Shown here one piece after another: positions 28,897 through 40,899 of a stretch of 64,000 nucleotides of DNA. Origin of the DNA: Scylla paramamosain (Eukaryota; Arthropoda; Malacostraca; Decapoda; Portunidae). The stretch lies in contig NC_087156.1 in the NCBI RefSeq assembly GCF_035594125.1, forward strand, positions 28,465,497-28,529,496, given 5' to 3'. A program made the translations under genes and the position numbers. The number at the start of each line of letters is the position of its first letter. Position 1 is the first letter of the stretch. The notes under the pieces were generated by a model. That model had not been told where the DNA came from and searched no databases. It saw nothing but the letters and a program-made list of their open reading frames with translations.

Positions 28897-29005
28897 GTTT
28901 TCATGATTCTGTTGGTAGTTTTGAGAAGAACTGTGCATCAGGAATGGGGAAAGCACCAATGAGAGCACGTCTCTGTGACCTTTGAAAGCTTTATGAGAAC
29001 CTGCA
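28890..29005 (+). repeat. SINE-like dispersed repeat, copy 5
   Basis: Sense copy: 'GTTTTCATGATTCTG', 'GTAGTTTTGAGAAGAACTG', 'GCATCAGGAATGGGGAAA', 'GTCTCTGTGACCTTTGAAA'. All blocks are in consensus order. Confidence 0.65.
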
Positions 29006-30540
29006 GCACTTCCAAACACGGGCCGGGGGATAATGGAGTCAGGACCTTGCAGGTGTGGAAAACCTCCCGCTGCCTGACGTACGAATCTGTCAGTGTTTCA
29101 GGCTGCCGTGGTGACGACGATCGAATATCTTTTTCCTTGCCTGCAATTCGCTTGATTTGGTTTTAGTTTCTGTGCAATGAATAAATGAATTCCTGGTGCA
29201 CTTCCATCAGTGGGGATACACTCCCGAAACACCACGCTTGTCCATCATCACCTTGAACCCTGACATTTCGAGTAATTCCTTCGACTGACAGTAAAAGAAC
29301 ACAGATAAAAAACGAAGTGAGGGCACACCATGTCCGTTATAAAACATTCCACTAACACCATTATTTTCTTTGTTAAATGTAGTCGTGGCATCATTTCAAT
29401 TCGGGATCTACGATAGGCTGCAGTGTATTCTGACAGGAATGGGAAGTTAGTGAGATGTGGCTTGGTCTTAGGAGTATGTAATATATATAGTAATGGTCTT
29501 CTTATGTGCTGACACACTCCTGACAACACCAGAGAGTATTTTCGTGTAACTTGACCATCTGTGCCTTTTGATAGAGGAAAGCGTTTTAAAAATTCACCCC
29601 AGACTTAATCGATAACTTGATAAAAACTTCATTCTGATAGCTCAAGGGAAGCGTCACAGTCCTTATCGGCGTGTATTATCGGTGTGTATTATAGTCGTGG
29701 GCACTTTCACGAGTTCTCCCTCAGTATTCTATGATCTGACAATTTCCAGCCTAATAATTGATAGATTGCACGGAGCTCAGACGACTTATCATTGAAGGAG
29801 GAAGCGTGTTAAACTACTCGATGATTTTGATGACGTGGTTATATATATTTTTTTTTTGATGACGTGGTTATATATATTTTTTCACAATTTTTTTTAGTCT
29901 AGGTGGAGATTGGGTGAGGCACCTCTTCCACCCTCGAGCTCCAGTAATCAAGCGAGTAAACATGTCGTGGTAATTAAGGGCCCATATCACGCTGGTTAAT
30001 TAACAGCACGTAATTAGGATTCCCTTGGTTGTCAAGATAGAAAGTACTCTACATACATAATTTGGCGCCAGACCTCGGGCGGCGCCGCTGTGGTGGTGGT
30101 TGTGGTGGTTAGCAGTGAAGCGGATGACAGATGCGTTTGTCAGAGGCTCCTCCTCTTCGTTGTCTTTGCTTCGTATACGGAAAGGTTTTGGTGTCTTCTC
30201 TCCCAATGCCTTCAACAGACTGTAGCAGGAAGTTAGTAGTGTTTTCAAGGGTGTTATGATTTAAATTATTAAGATTCTGCTTTATCAGTGGTGAAGATGT
30301 GAGAGAAAAAAAAGAATAAACAGCGTGAGAATCTGACTAATAATAATTCGTAGGCATTGAGTTCTAATGAGAGCGAGAGACGTAAGAAAACGTCTGAAAA
30401 ACGCCTGTCACTGCTGCCTCGTTTTTTTTTTTTTTTCTCTCTACGGTGACAAGCTGGGACCCGATTATGAAACCCTCCTGGGTCTAAAATCTTGTCGACA
30501 TTAACTGGCTCTGATGAAAAATTAGTAAGTTGCCAATATT
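29006..30540. other. Intergenic, no supported gene; one 30-bp tandem duplication
   Basis: At 29,826-29,884 a unit beginning 'tttgatgacgtggtta' and ending in a T run is duplicated in tandem. The open frames in this interval (for example 30,000-30,248 on -) have no splice support or recognisable domain. Confidence 0.5.
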
Positions 30541-30600
30541 CTTCATGATTCTAAGGCCAAATTTACAAGAATGCAGCATCATCAATGAGGAGATAAAATG
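30541..30600 (+). repeat. SINE-like dispersed repeat, copy 9 (fragment)
   Basis: 'CTTCATGATTCTA', 'AATGCAGCATCATCAATGAG' match the 5' half of the family. Confidence 0.45.
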
Positions 30601-30827
30601 ATAATCTGGCATTGGGCACGGATCGATTCAAAATGCGGACCCAGGTTGCTGCTGCTCCTCGTATCCCTAAACCTGCTCACGTATTTCCACGATCTTAGCA
30701 CACTGTGAAATTTGCCGTTGATCTGTCTGTTCTCCTCCTTCCATTCATTCCCTTCTCCCTCCGGTATCACAATTCCCCTTCTCGATCAGCACTGACTTAA
30801 CTTTCTTTTCCCTTTCCCCTCCCAATT

Positions 30828-30828
<1 letters not shown>

Positions 30829-30871
<43 letters not shown>

Positions 30872-30877
30872 ACACAG
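30829..30877 (+). repeat. (CA)n microsatellite
   Basis: CA array with one CAGA interruption. Confidence 0.95.
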
Positions 30878-33800
30878 TTAAGCCTCCTAACTTTTAATAT
30901 CCTTCGAAGACCTTTCCTTTCGCCCTAACACAGCCAAACTTTCAATATCCTGCTAGATTCCTTCCTTCCTCGTGCCCTAATCTCAACCACCTTTTCTTAC
31001 TGACCTCTTTCTCCTCCGCCCATTATTTTTCCTCTTGTAATCTCGTTTCTCTCGTTTCATGCCTTCCTTTATAATTTCATATTAAAAACGATTTTTTTTA
31101 TTTTTTTTATTTCATTTTTATGAAAAAGTGCGCTAATTGTGTGAATGAAATCCCATTTAGTTTCGCGTCAGCTAGTATTTTTCTGTTCACTCTTGCTAAC
31201 AAACAAGGTTAACTAGATTCGATCATCAAAGTACAAAAGTATTTTTCAAAAGGATTCGCATCACGTAATTTAGTTGGTTTGGTGCGATTGTGGCTAATAA
31301 AATAATGTTTTTTAGGTCTGTTTACACGTCCGTGAGGCCAGCCAAGGAAGGACATCGTTGAAGAAATCCTGCAGGAAGCCCGTCTAATTGCAGGTTTTAA
31401 AAAGTGAAACGAAGATTTCTCAAACGGAGGTCAGTCTAATTCTGGAGATATTCTGATACAACAATTCTATTGAAATCTGTCACTTCGTCACATGAAAGGA
31501 AAAAAAAAAAAAAAATGGAGTGTGTGTGTGTTTGTTTAGGAAGGGTAAATTTTGTAATTTTCGAGTGGTTAATTAGAATATCCTGCAACAAAGAAGATTG
31601 ATTTCGTTCGGTTCATTCATTCATCAGCCTTTCATGCAGTTGATGTCTTGTTGAAAAAAAGTTTCCATATCCTGAAACAGCAAAGATGATTTTCAAATGT
31701 AATTTCTATTTTCTTGTCGGGCAGGTTTCCGGGACGTGGCGCTGTCTACGAAGGAGACAGATGCGGCTGTGGCTGTGTAGGGACGGAAGGCACCGATCAT
31801 AGGGTTTGATAAAAAAAAAAAAAAAAAAAAAATAGAATAAAATAAAAGTAGAGGGGGGGATGAGCAATAGTGATAGGATTATTGGTGATGATGGAAAGGG
31901 CGTGTTGGTGGAAAAATTTTCAATAGTTTCTCTTTTACAGAATCTGGTGTAGCCAGAACGGTCACCCACCTCACTGATGATGCATCACGTCGTTAGGATT
32001 GCCGCTCACAGTTTTCCGTGCCTTCAGGTACAAGTGTGATCATAAAAGTAGGGAGTACTTGTATGTGATGGTGTCTTTTCTAGAATGAGTAAATTCAAGA
32101 ACTTAAACCAAATTTCTAGGCTGCTCTAATTTTTCAGTCAAATAGTTTGGCTTTTTTTTTTTTTTTAAATGAATAAGATTTTTTTTTAAATGAAGACAAC
32201 TGGGCTTTTATAAAAAGCCTTTTTTTGCTTTCAGTCTTGACAGTTGGGTTGCTGCTTACTCACACAACCACCAATCATCGGAAGACACTGCATTAATCAC
32301 CGACATCATTCCTCTCCTCTGACTTGTGTTGTTGGACTAGTTAGCAGGCTGTGATGCTGGTGTGGAGCTGGCTTGTGTGTGGAGAGTTCTCAGGACTTTC
32401 CAGCTTCGCTAAACAAAAAAAAAAAGTCAGTTAGGGAGTCCTCAGAACTCTTAGCATACATGCAAGGCAACTGATTCATTAATAGCATCACAGCCAGCCC
32501 ACGAGTCTAAAAAACACACTAGTGGGGGGTGGGTGATGCGTGAAGCCAGCGCCTACTACAGCGTCTTCTTGACTCTGAATTGCAGCAGGATCACAAATTT
32601 GCAGCAGGATCACAAATTAAGTTGGATTTCCGTTAAAAAAACCTGCAGTGTGATGTGTGTATTGCCCTGTGGAGTTCAGCTCTCATCTACATCGACCAGA
32701 CGCGGCTGGAGCCTTGCAAGGTCTGAGAAAGGTTAGGTTAGCTGGTCACTAAGTGAAATTTAAAGTTGGAGTGATGAAATTAGCGTTAGGTGGATGATGC
32801 ACATGCCACCTTACGGATCTGCCTACTAAAGAACTGATACGACAGTTTTCCCGTTTTCTCAGGCATTTTCATGTCAGGCAACTCTTACATGCGTGCAGCG
32901 ACACTACCGTCAGCTCTCTATTTTTGTTAATTAAAATCGAAGCATGAATTGATTAGTTTTACTAATGCAGTATGAAAAAAAACAAAGGATGTGAAGAGCG
33001 AGTGCAGCGTCTTCTTGATTTAGTCAATATATTGACTAAAAAAAGACGTACTAAACTGGTATGAATCACGGTCGAGCGGTTAGCATGTCCATTTCAACTA
33101 AATACACTTACTTGCATCCTTAAAACTAACGTCTTATTGGATGATCTTTTAACTATGGGTTGTGACTTGCATGCACTACCTAACAATTTCACTCCAACGC
33201 TTTCCTCATGAACAGCTAACTTGTCACAAACCAGATGCAAGCGTCCACTGTATTCAAGTAGCCTGGAGGTGGCCCATCGCAGGACGTCACGGTGAAAGGC
33301 TTATACACGAGATCTTCGGCCTGCAGGTTCTTTTAGTTTGTTCCAAGGCGAAACCTGAAATAATGTGTAGGATAAGATTATAGTGGTCGGGGAATTATAT
33401 ACTGATTTGTAAAATTAACAAATTATACACTAAATTTCCAAAATACTATACAAGGGAATTATATCAGGAATTAATGCTACCAGTAAATCAAACAAATACT
33501 TGCAAGTCTTAATTTCCACTTGTGAAACTTTAATGTCATGTCATTTGGGGCACGTCATGAGAAGAGAATTGGAACCTGAAATGTGAAAATGGGTGAAACT
33601 GGAGAAAAGGACGAGATGCCATATAGGTTGTCACAGCCTTGCCCTCTCAGCGCAGCAGAACACAACCAGATGACAGACGCGTCCCATACACCAGCTGTGG
33701 GGAAGAGAACAGATTAATTCTTTGTTCAATTACAATATACGCATGTGACTGACTGACAGGCTCTGGTCCATTTGGAACCTGTATTGGAGAGACTCATCCA

Positions 33801-34540
33801 ATAAACACGCGGCATAAATACAGATAATGCGCATGGAGAACTCACTATAGTGCTAGTGCAATTTTAATAAAGGTGTGGCTGATAAACCGTTCATTAATGG
33901 TGGTGGTGGTTGCCAGGAGAGAAGCTGCAGGGGAGAAGGCCTGGGAACACTGTGGGGCGTGACGCACCATGCACAGCAGTTATCATCAATGACGGTAATC
34001 ACTGCAAAGAGTTACGCAGCACTGAAATATTCTGCTGTTACTATTCATTCTGTTATTTATGGTGCTGCTATTCACTATTATCTATTACAAAATTTATTCA
34101 CACTATCTCTCTCTATTGGGAAAAAATCAGGAAAGATAAATGTTTAAAATTTTAAATATTCTTATGCCTTTAGTGAGGAAAGATTCATGGCAAGATTTAC
34201 TCGATGTGTTTTTCTATTATTAAAAAGATTTTGGGGGCTTTATAATGAAGACAAATTAGCTTTTGCTTCTCTTCTCCTTGGTCTTCTAATTTACCTTCTT
34301 AAAATATCTTAATAATCACGAAGTTAAAAATTGTCCCCTTGAGCCTCAGGTTCGGAGCCTCGAAACAGGTCAGCGGTGATTCACGGTGCTTTAAGGTCAA
34401 TACGATTTGCATGAGCTGCAGTAAAAGAGAAGAGGAGGAGGAGGGACGACGCTACGGCCAAGTAATTAATCAGGTTAATCTGTACTCTAGATATTGCTTC
34501 CCGGGAGATGAAATTCCGCCGATATTATGGGCCGACTAAA
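30878..34540. other. Long stretch without a supported gene
   Basis: Contains poly(T) and poly(A) runs (30,421-30,436; 31,499-31,515; 31,809-31,831) and a 20-bp tandem duplication ('ttgcagcaggatcacaaa' twice, about 32,579-32,618). A tRNA A-box-like 'ggtcgagcggttagc' sits at about 33,070 without a matching B box. Acceptor-like sites near 31,725 and 33,880 lead into short frames only. Confidence 0.5.
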
Positions 34541-34718
34541 ACACACACACACACACACACCACCTTCACACCTTTCGCTCAATATTCCATCCTCAGTTTG
34601 GTGTTCCTGGATAACCTGATTTTGAAGCTGAGGTGTGGATGAAGTAGCGTGGTGGAAATGAAGTTTAAGATGGAAGAAATGGTCGAAGCTAGATAGATAG
34701 ATAGATAGACAGATAGAT
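34541..34718 (+). repeat. (CA)n and (GATA)n short arrays
   Basis: CA units at 34,541-34,560 and GATA units at about 34,690-34,718. Confidence 0.9.
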
Positions 34719-35279
34719 GGTATATAGAGTGACATGAGATTGATAGAGAAAAATGCTGAAACAGAAGTAAACAGGAAACAAAGTTGAAGGGAAGAAACAA
34801 CTATAAAAGAAAATGGAACAGGAGAAAGGCGCTCTCTCTCTCTCCTCTCATCATCTAATTTCTATCCATTCTTTCCTATCCTCTAAGCATTTATTCTCCA
34901 TACTGGATTCATTCTTTTCTTCCTATATTACCACGACCAGCACCAGCACCACCGTCACCACCACCAAAGTCTCCTTCAGGTACCCAAGCCTGGCCCTGCG
35001 CCTCATCCCCGCAGCATCAGGGTCGAGTGGAGGCTGAGAGGGCGTCGCTTCAAAACTGTTGAGGACCCTTAGGACTTAATTAGAAGATGTGATGTGATGA
35101 GGTGTGCGTGCGTGCGCGTGCGTGTGTGTGGACGAGCTAAAGGATGCGTTTCTATTGTTAGGTTTACTATTAATTTTCAATAAATTCACTTGATTACTAT
35201 TGTCACTACCTGCCTCTCGTTTTCTATTGCCACGTTTTCTTTCGTTAAACTGAAACCAAGAGAAAATAGATAATAGAAA

Positions 35280-35280
35280 A

Positions 35281-35325
<45 letters not shown>

Positions 35326-35468
35326 CCAACATACATGCATGCATAACTAATTAAATCCCATTTACCTATAATTTTTTAATCAATCCGAGGAGGGGTTGGC
35401 CGGGGATCGATCCTGCAACACGGGGAGGGAGGGAGGCCACCATGCCTCTGGCAATGAATAAAGTGCTG

Positions 35469-35552
<84 letters not shown>
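35280..35552 (+). repeat. (CT)n and (GA)n microsatellites
   Basis: CT array 35,280-35,321 (one TCCT break) and GA array 35,471-35,552. They are complementary, 149 bp apart. Confidence 0.95.
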
Positions 35553-35555
<3 letters not shown>

Positions 35556-35831
35556 GAGGGGGTGTTGTGAAGTAAAGGACGACAAGGATGAAGGAGAGAT
35601 GAAGAGGAGACTTGGAAGGTAAAGAGGAGTCAGGTGAAGATAAGGAGGAGGAGGAGGAGGAAAAAGACAGAGGAACATACAAAGGAAAACAAACAGCAAC
35701 ATGCTTTCTAGTCCCTGTTAGGCTGTTTGATGACCAAAAAAATAAAAATTCAAACACGATAGATTACCACGGCAGAAAGGTTATGTAACAAGAGCTCGAT
35801 TCCCGCTTACCTTAGATACCTGGAATTTCTC

Positions 35832-35936
35832 AGGAGGAGGAGGAGGAGGAGGAGGAGGAGGTGGTGGTGGTGGTGGTGGTGGTGTGCTGATGAAACTACT
35901 GTATACACCATTAAGATGATGCGGTTAACGATGGTT

Positions 35937-36020
<84 letters not shown>

Positions 36021-36085
36021 AAGGAACTTGTAAATGATCAGGAGTTTGTGAGCTGCACTTTTGTCGTAATGGTGGTGATAGCATG

Positions 36086-36159
<74 letters not shown>
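35832..36159 (+). repeat. (GGA)n-(GGT)n, then (GA)n and (CT)n inverted pair
   Basis: GGA/GGT trinucleotides at 35,832-35,885. GA array of about 39 units (35,940-36,017) and CT array of about 36 units (36,088-36,159) are near-equal complementary arms around a 70-bp spacer. Confidence 0.96.
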
Positions 36160-36164
<5 letters not shown>

Positions 36165-36368
36165 AACTAATTATCTTTTAATTAATACACATTTTTTACC
36201 TTCAGCCAAGCATTTTTTTTCACGGTTTGCTAATGATGAAATTTTTAACTCTTCGTCATATTATAATTGGACAGCATCACCTAATTTTCCGCTTCATATT
36301 ATCGCAGGATTATCATACAAGTTTAAGCTTCAATTTTAATACAGGTTTGCGAAGTTAGACTATGCACC

Positions 36369-36559
36369 CTCACACACACACACACACACAACTAAACTAG
36401 GGTAGAAGTAGTAGCAGAAGCAGCAGCAGGAGAAAGAGGAGCAGAAGAAGAGAAGGAAGAGCAGAGCAGCGGCAGAACAGGAGGAGAAGCATGAGGAAGA
36501 TCAAATGAGGAGCAGGAGGAGCAGAAGAGGAGAAGAAAGAGCAGGAGGAAAGATTAAGT

Positions 36560-36590
<31 letters not shown>

Positions 36591-36652
36591 GGTCAACCAG
36601 AGGGACAAGAGATAGACGGACAAAGGCAAGAGACAGACAGACAGACAGACAC
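36369..36652 (+). repeat. (CA)n, (AGC/AGA)-rich purine tract and (GACA)n
   Basis: CA 36,369-36,390; 'gcag/gagg' rich sequence 36,400-36,555; GACA 36,562-36,591 and 36,631-36,651. Confidence 0.85.
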
Positions 36653-37084
36653 ACTTATTCCTTATAAACCTAAACTAATTAATAGTGACAACACTTCCGA
36701 TTTGGGTTGCTAGACAGCTCTACTTCCTCCACCAACAAATTGCCGTGAGCCGGAATACGTGGAGTTGTACGTAAACAAAACTTCCTAAAATAAACCTAAA
36801 GCACACAGTTTTTAAGATTAATATTTACTTTCAGGCACTGTAGAATCATATTTGCTTTATTTTTTTATTTATTTCGAATGTTTCCTTTATAACTACAGGA
36901 CATTCATTCACTCTCAGTTCCTTTTTGCCAAACGTAGAGTCCTTCCTTTCATCCGGTACTGTAAAAGCCCTCCCCATATGGCAGGTACGCGGGGTCTTTT
37001 CTTGGGTTTCTTTCCCTCTTCCATCTCTCACTGTGCAGGAAAGAGGAACGGAGAGTTGAGTGGATCTGCTACCCTCACTGTCAA

Positions 37085-37092
<8 letters not shown>

Positions 37093-37142
<50 letters not shown>

Positions 37143-37670
37143 GCCATTACCTTCAGTAGCGAACCAGTACAATAGAGAATATGGGGGGAACAAATACGAC
37201 TACTACTATTCTATCCTTCCTCCTCCTCCTCTTTCTCCTCTTCCTCCTATTCCTCTTCCGTCTCCCCTGTTCCCTTCCTTTCGCTTGTTTCTATTGCGTT
37301 GTTGCTTTTCGTTTTCTAGTTTTCCTCTGTTTATTAGTCCATTTTCCTTCTCTTCATCCTCCCATTACTGCCTGTTTTGCTTTCCCATCGTCTTTGTTCT
37401 CTCTAGTTTATTCTCTCCTTCCTTGTTTCTTTTCTCCTCACATTTTCTTGCTCTTCCTCCTCATTGTTTTTACTCTCCGTTGTGTCTCCACCTGTCTTAT
37501 TATTTCATTTTTCTATTCTCCGATGTTCCTCTTACTTCTCAACTCTTCCTTTTCCTTCTCTCTTATTCATCTTCCTCTACCTCATCATCCTCGTCCACCA
37601 CCACCACTTCCTCCTGCTCCTGCTTCTCCTCTTCGTCCTTCTCTTCGTCCTCCTTTACCTACACTGAATA
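37093..37670 (+). repeat. (CT)n array and long pyrimidine-rich tract
   Basis: CT array 37,093-37,140, then from about 37,200 almost 470 bp of CTTCCT/TTCTCC-type sequence. The large Ser/Leu/Phe frames here are compositional. Confidence 0.85.
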
Positions 37671-37740
37671 ATTATGACGAAATGCTCCGACTCAGCGGGT
37701 CTTAGTAATCATTGCGCAGTGAACGGAAGTAGTAAGCGTT

Positions 37741-37873
37741 GAGCAGGTAGGGCGAGGGGAAGCAAGGCGAGGTGAAGCAAGGCAAGGCAAAGGAAAGCAA
37801 GGTGGTGCAAGGTAGGGTGAGGCAAAGCAAGACAAGGGAAGGCAAAGCAAGGCAGGACGAGGCAAGGCAAGGC
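37741..37873 (+). repeat. Degenerate pentanucleotide tract (GGCAA-like)
   Basis: 'gcaaggc', 'aggcaaagcaa' and 'gaggcaaggcaaggca' words recur for about 130 bp, mostly on a 5-bp period. Confidence 0.75.
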
Positions 37874-38103
37874 ACCAGGAAACGTGTTGCTTGAATGGTA
37901 AAGGCGGGGAAGGGGGGGAGGGCGCGCTGGTCACCCCCGCCCATTCTTCTCGGAAAACTTACAACTGACCTGCTTTATGGATGCTGCGGTGTGGTTTCCT
38001 CTAAAGTTTTATGGCGCTTGTAAATTTTTGCTTCCCACAAAGGTTGTACATACACCACCGCGAACTTCTTGCTGTAATAGTTTCACTGAGCACACATGCG
38101 CGC

Positions 38104-38105
<2 letters not shown>

Positions 38106-38166
<61 letters not shown>
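38106..38166 (+). repeat. (CA)n microsatellite
   Basis: About 30 perfect CA units. Confidence 0.96.
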
Positions 38167-38168
<2 letters not shown>

Positions 38169-38227
38169 CTCCTCCCTGCAACACTGCCTAACCCACTAAC
38201 TTAGAAGATAACCCTAGCTAAATTCTA

Positions 38228-38355
38228 GGGCGCGTTCTCACGATTCTATTGATAGTTTAAGAAAGATTCTGCTCCATCAACTGAAGAAAAATATCCATGA
38301 AGATCCGACGAATCATGTTTCCTTTGTAAGTATCAATGAGACCACAAGGCGTCAA
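38228..38355 (+). repeat. SINE-like dispersed repeat, copy 6
   Basis: Sense copy: 'CGATTCTATTGATAGTTTAA', 'GAAAGATTCTGCTCCATCAA', 'AAATATCCATGAAGATCCGA'. The best 5' half of the family in this window. Confidence 0.7.
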
Positions 38356-38956
38356 AAGACGGAAACAATAAAACCAAGAGAAACTGATTACACAAGAATT
38401 ACTGCATGAAACAGAAATACAAGACATGAAACAGAATCACAAGACTTTGAACTCTAGCGGCATCACATGTAGGACTCCAGCACATTGTGACTCAAGAAGG
38501 ATGGAAGAGTAGGCGTGCATGAGCATTTTCAATTCCTGACGATCATAGGTAATGGGGGCGTGAGGAGGGTGAAGGGGGTGAATGAGGGAGTGATGGGGAA
38601 AAGAGAGAGAGAGGCATCCCATAATTCTCCCATTCCTGACTCACCAAGTGCTCTTAGTTTCATACTACCACCGTAAATTATTCCACACACACAATATGAT
38701 ATTTCCTTCGCCTTTATTTGCATTCTCGCTCGTTGTTCCCTTCCTCCATTATCATCATCTACCGTGTCAGCCTAGTCAAGCCCCAGTGAAGGCCCAGTCG
38801 AGCCAAACCTAACCCATCTCCGTGGTTTTCCGGGAAGCCGCCGGCTCGGGTCGGTTAATTAACAAAGCGGGTGATGAAGGCCGTAAATTCGACACGGAAT
38901 GTATGAAAAACTTGCGTGAATCAGTTGGATCTTCGATGAAATGCGTGTATTCGGGG

Positions 38957-38959
<3 letters not shown>

Positions 38960-39019
<60 letters not shown>
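38960..39019 (+). repeat. (GA)n array flanking the 3' end of the CR1-like element
   Basis: About 30 GA units that abut the TTCTTATG tail of the element directly. Confidence 0.97.
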
Positions 39020-39021
<2 letters not shown>

Positions 39022-40545
39022 ATAAGAACATAAGAAATAAGGGAAGCTGCAAGAAGCGACCAGGCTTACACGTGGCAGTCCCTGTATGAAACACTCCTAC
39101 CTATTTCCATCTGTTATCCCCATCCATAAACTTGTCTAATCTTCTCTTAAAGCTCTCTAGTGTCCTAGCACTAACTACATGATTACTGAGTCCGTTCCAC
39201 TCATCTACCACTCTATTCGAGAACCAATTTTTTCCTATCTCCTTCCTAAACCTAAATTTTTCAAGCTTGAACCCGTTATTTCTTGTTCTACCCTGGTTGC
39301 TGATCCTAAGAATTTTGCTTACATCTCCCTTGTTATAACCCTTATACCACTTAAAGACTTCTATCAGGTCCCCTCTTAACCTACGTCTCTCTAGAGAATG
39401 TAAATTTAACCGCTTCAACCTCGCTTCGTAAGGAATACTCCTCATCCCCTGTATCCTTTTAGTCATTCTCCTCTGTACTGATTCTAAAAGACCTATATCT
39501 TTCCTGTAATGTGGGGACCAGAACTGCACAGCGTAGTCTAGATGAGGTCTGACCAGCGCCAAGTATAACTTTAATATTACTTCCGGCCTTCTACTTTTAA
39601 CACTCCTAAAAATGAATCCTAGTACCCTATTTGCCTTGTTTCTGGCTTCTATGCATTGTTTCCCTAGACGGAGTTCAGAGCTAACTATAACTCCTAAATC
39701 TTTCTCGTACCCTGTACCTACCAGAGTTTGGGTGTTTAATGTGTACCTATTGTGTGGGTTTCCTCTACCTACGCTAAGCACTTTGCATTTATTGATATTA
39801 AATTGCATTTGCCATCTATCCGTCCATTCATTCATTCTATCTAAGTCTGTCTGCAAGGCGATGGCATCCGCTTCTGACCTAATTAATCTACCTATCTTTG
39901 TGTCATCCGCAAATTTACTAACATCGCTACTAATTCCACTATCCAAGTCATTGATATATATTAGAAATAATAATGGCCCTAATACTGATCCCTGTGGCAC
40001 CCCACTAATGACATGACCCCACTCGGATTTCGAGCCGTTTATTAGCACTCTCTGTCGCCTGTTACCAAGCCATGACCCTATCCAACCTAACACCTTCCCA
40101 TCTATCCCATGCGCCCTAACCTTTCTCAGGAGCCTTTGATGGGGCACCTTGTCGAATGCTTTACTAAAGTCCAGATATAAGATATCATAACTATCACCAT
40201 TATCTACTGCCTCGTACACCTTACTGTAAAAACTTAACAAGTTTGTCAGGCAAGACTTCCCTTCGTGAAGCCATGCTGTGACTGATTTATCAAGTTATGT
40301 TTGTCTAAATGTTCCCTAATGTTCCTGGCTATTATTGACTCTAACATTTTACCTACAACTGAAGTTAAGCTGACAGGTCTATAATTAGACGCTAAAGTTT
40401 TATCCCCTTTCTTAAAGATGGGTACTACATTAGCCTGCCTCCACATTTCTGGTACCTCACCCGACTCCAGTGATTTCCTAAAGACAGAAACTAACGGCCC
40501 ACTAATAATCTTTTTACATTCCTTCAGTACTCTGGGATATATTTC

Positions 40546-40549
<4 letters not shown>
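39020..40549 (-). mobile_element. 5'-truncated CR1-like non-LTR retrotransposon
   Basis: Sense on the - strand. The 3' end carries the 8-bp tail repeat TTCTTATG twice, analogous to the short 3' tail repeats of the CR1/L2 group. The body encodes a reverse transcriptase and a typical C-terminal domain. The element starts abruptly in the RT finger region (DEIYPRVLKECK) and is fused there to (GA)n. The 3' side is fused to another (GA)n, so no conventional target-site duplication can be read. The RT type (LYLDFSKAFDKV, FADD, 'RPHLDYAVQFWSP') is very common in decapod genomes. Confidence 0.85.
39101..40549 (-). pseudogene. CR1-like reverse transcriptase, 5'-truncated and frameshifted
   Basis: Two - strand frames join into one RT. 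About 40,549-40,255 encodes DEIYPRVLKECKK through NYRPVSLTSV to QHGFTKG; 40,240-39,101 continues with YSKVYEAVDNGDSYDILYLD, the first catalytic Asp region (LDFSKAFD), SGVPQGSVLGPLLF and FADD at 39,902-39,913. The C-terminal domain ends in RRLDKFMDGDNRWK and TAG. A single-base indel near 40,250-40,262 separates the frames. Upstream endonuclease and any ORF1 are missing. The catalytic residues are intact, so decay is recent or slight, but the copy cannot make a full protein. RT makes cDNA at the nicked target during target-primed reverse transcription. Confidence 0.85.

Positions 40550-40624
<75 letters not shown>
40550..40624 (+). repeat. (GA)n array flanking the truncated 5' end of the CR1-like element
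   Basis: About 37 GA units. The element's coding sequence stops inside the first GA units (…TCATCAGAGAGA). Confidence 0.97.
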
Positions 40625-40627
<3 letters not shown>

Positions 40628-40705
40628 CACTGTAACCCAGTCAACTAAAGTCACGCTTTCATTCTTTTCCGACATCTAGCGGCACCTGTCTGCATTACAT
40701 AAACA

Positions 40706-40860
40706 GAAACGGTTTGTGGTGTACTGGTCAGCACGCTCGCTTCGCAACACCCCGGTTCGTGGTAGAGATAATTTGGACCTTTCATGTTGTGGCTCCTGTT
40801 TACCTTACAGAGGAGAGGTACAGAACGTAAGTAGAGGAGTTATGACTTTGTTAATTCAGT
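40706..40860 (+). mobile_element. tRNA-derived SINE head (fragment)
   Basis: 'GTGGTGTACTGGTCAGCACG' resembles a tRNA A box and D arm, 'CTCGCTTCGCAAC' an anticodon arm and 'CGGTTCGTGG' a decayed B box. These are followed by a body with 'TGTTGTGGCTCCTGTT' and 'GTACAGAACGTAAGT'. This head-plus-body layout matches tRNA-derived SINEs of decapods as I remember them. The 3' part is missing. Confidence 0.55.
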
Positions 40861-40899
40861 AATCCCTTTAAGACAGAGTTAGCGTGGAATGGTATGCCG

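Noticed and set aside
33060..33100. tRNA A-box-like 'ggtcgagcggttagc'
   Set aside because: No B box follows within 60 bp, so neither a tRNA gene nor a clear SINE.
36562..36591. Regular short repeats resembling a CRISPR array
   Set aside because: Plain GACA tetranucleotides without unique spacers, in eukaryotic DNA.
37060..37705. 174- and 203-codon Ser/Leu/Phe frames
   Set aside because: They run over a (CT)n array and a pyrimidine tract in overlapping frames; no splice or domain support.
39179..40016. + strand frames across the CR1-like element
   Set aside because: Antisense shadows of the reverse transcriptase.
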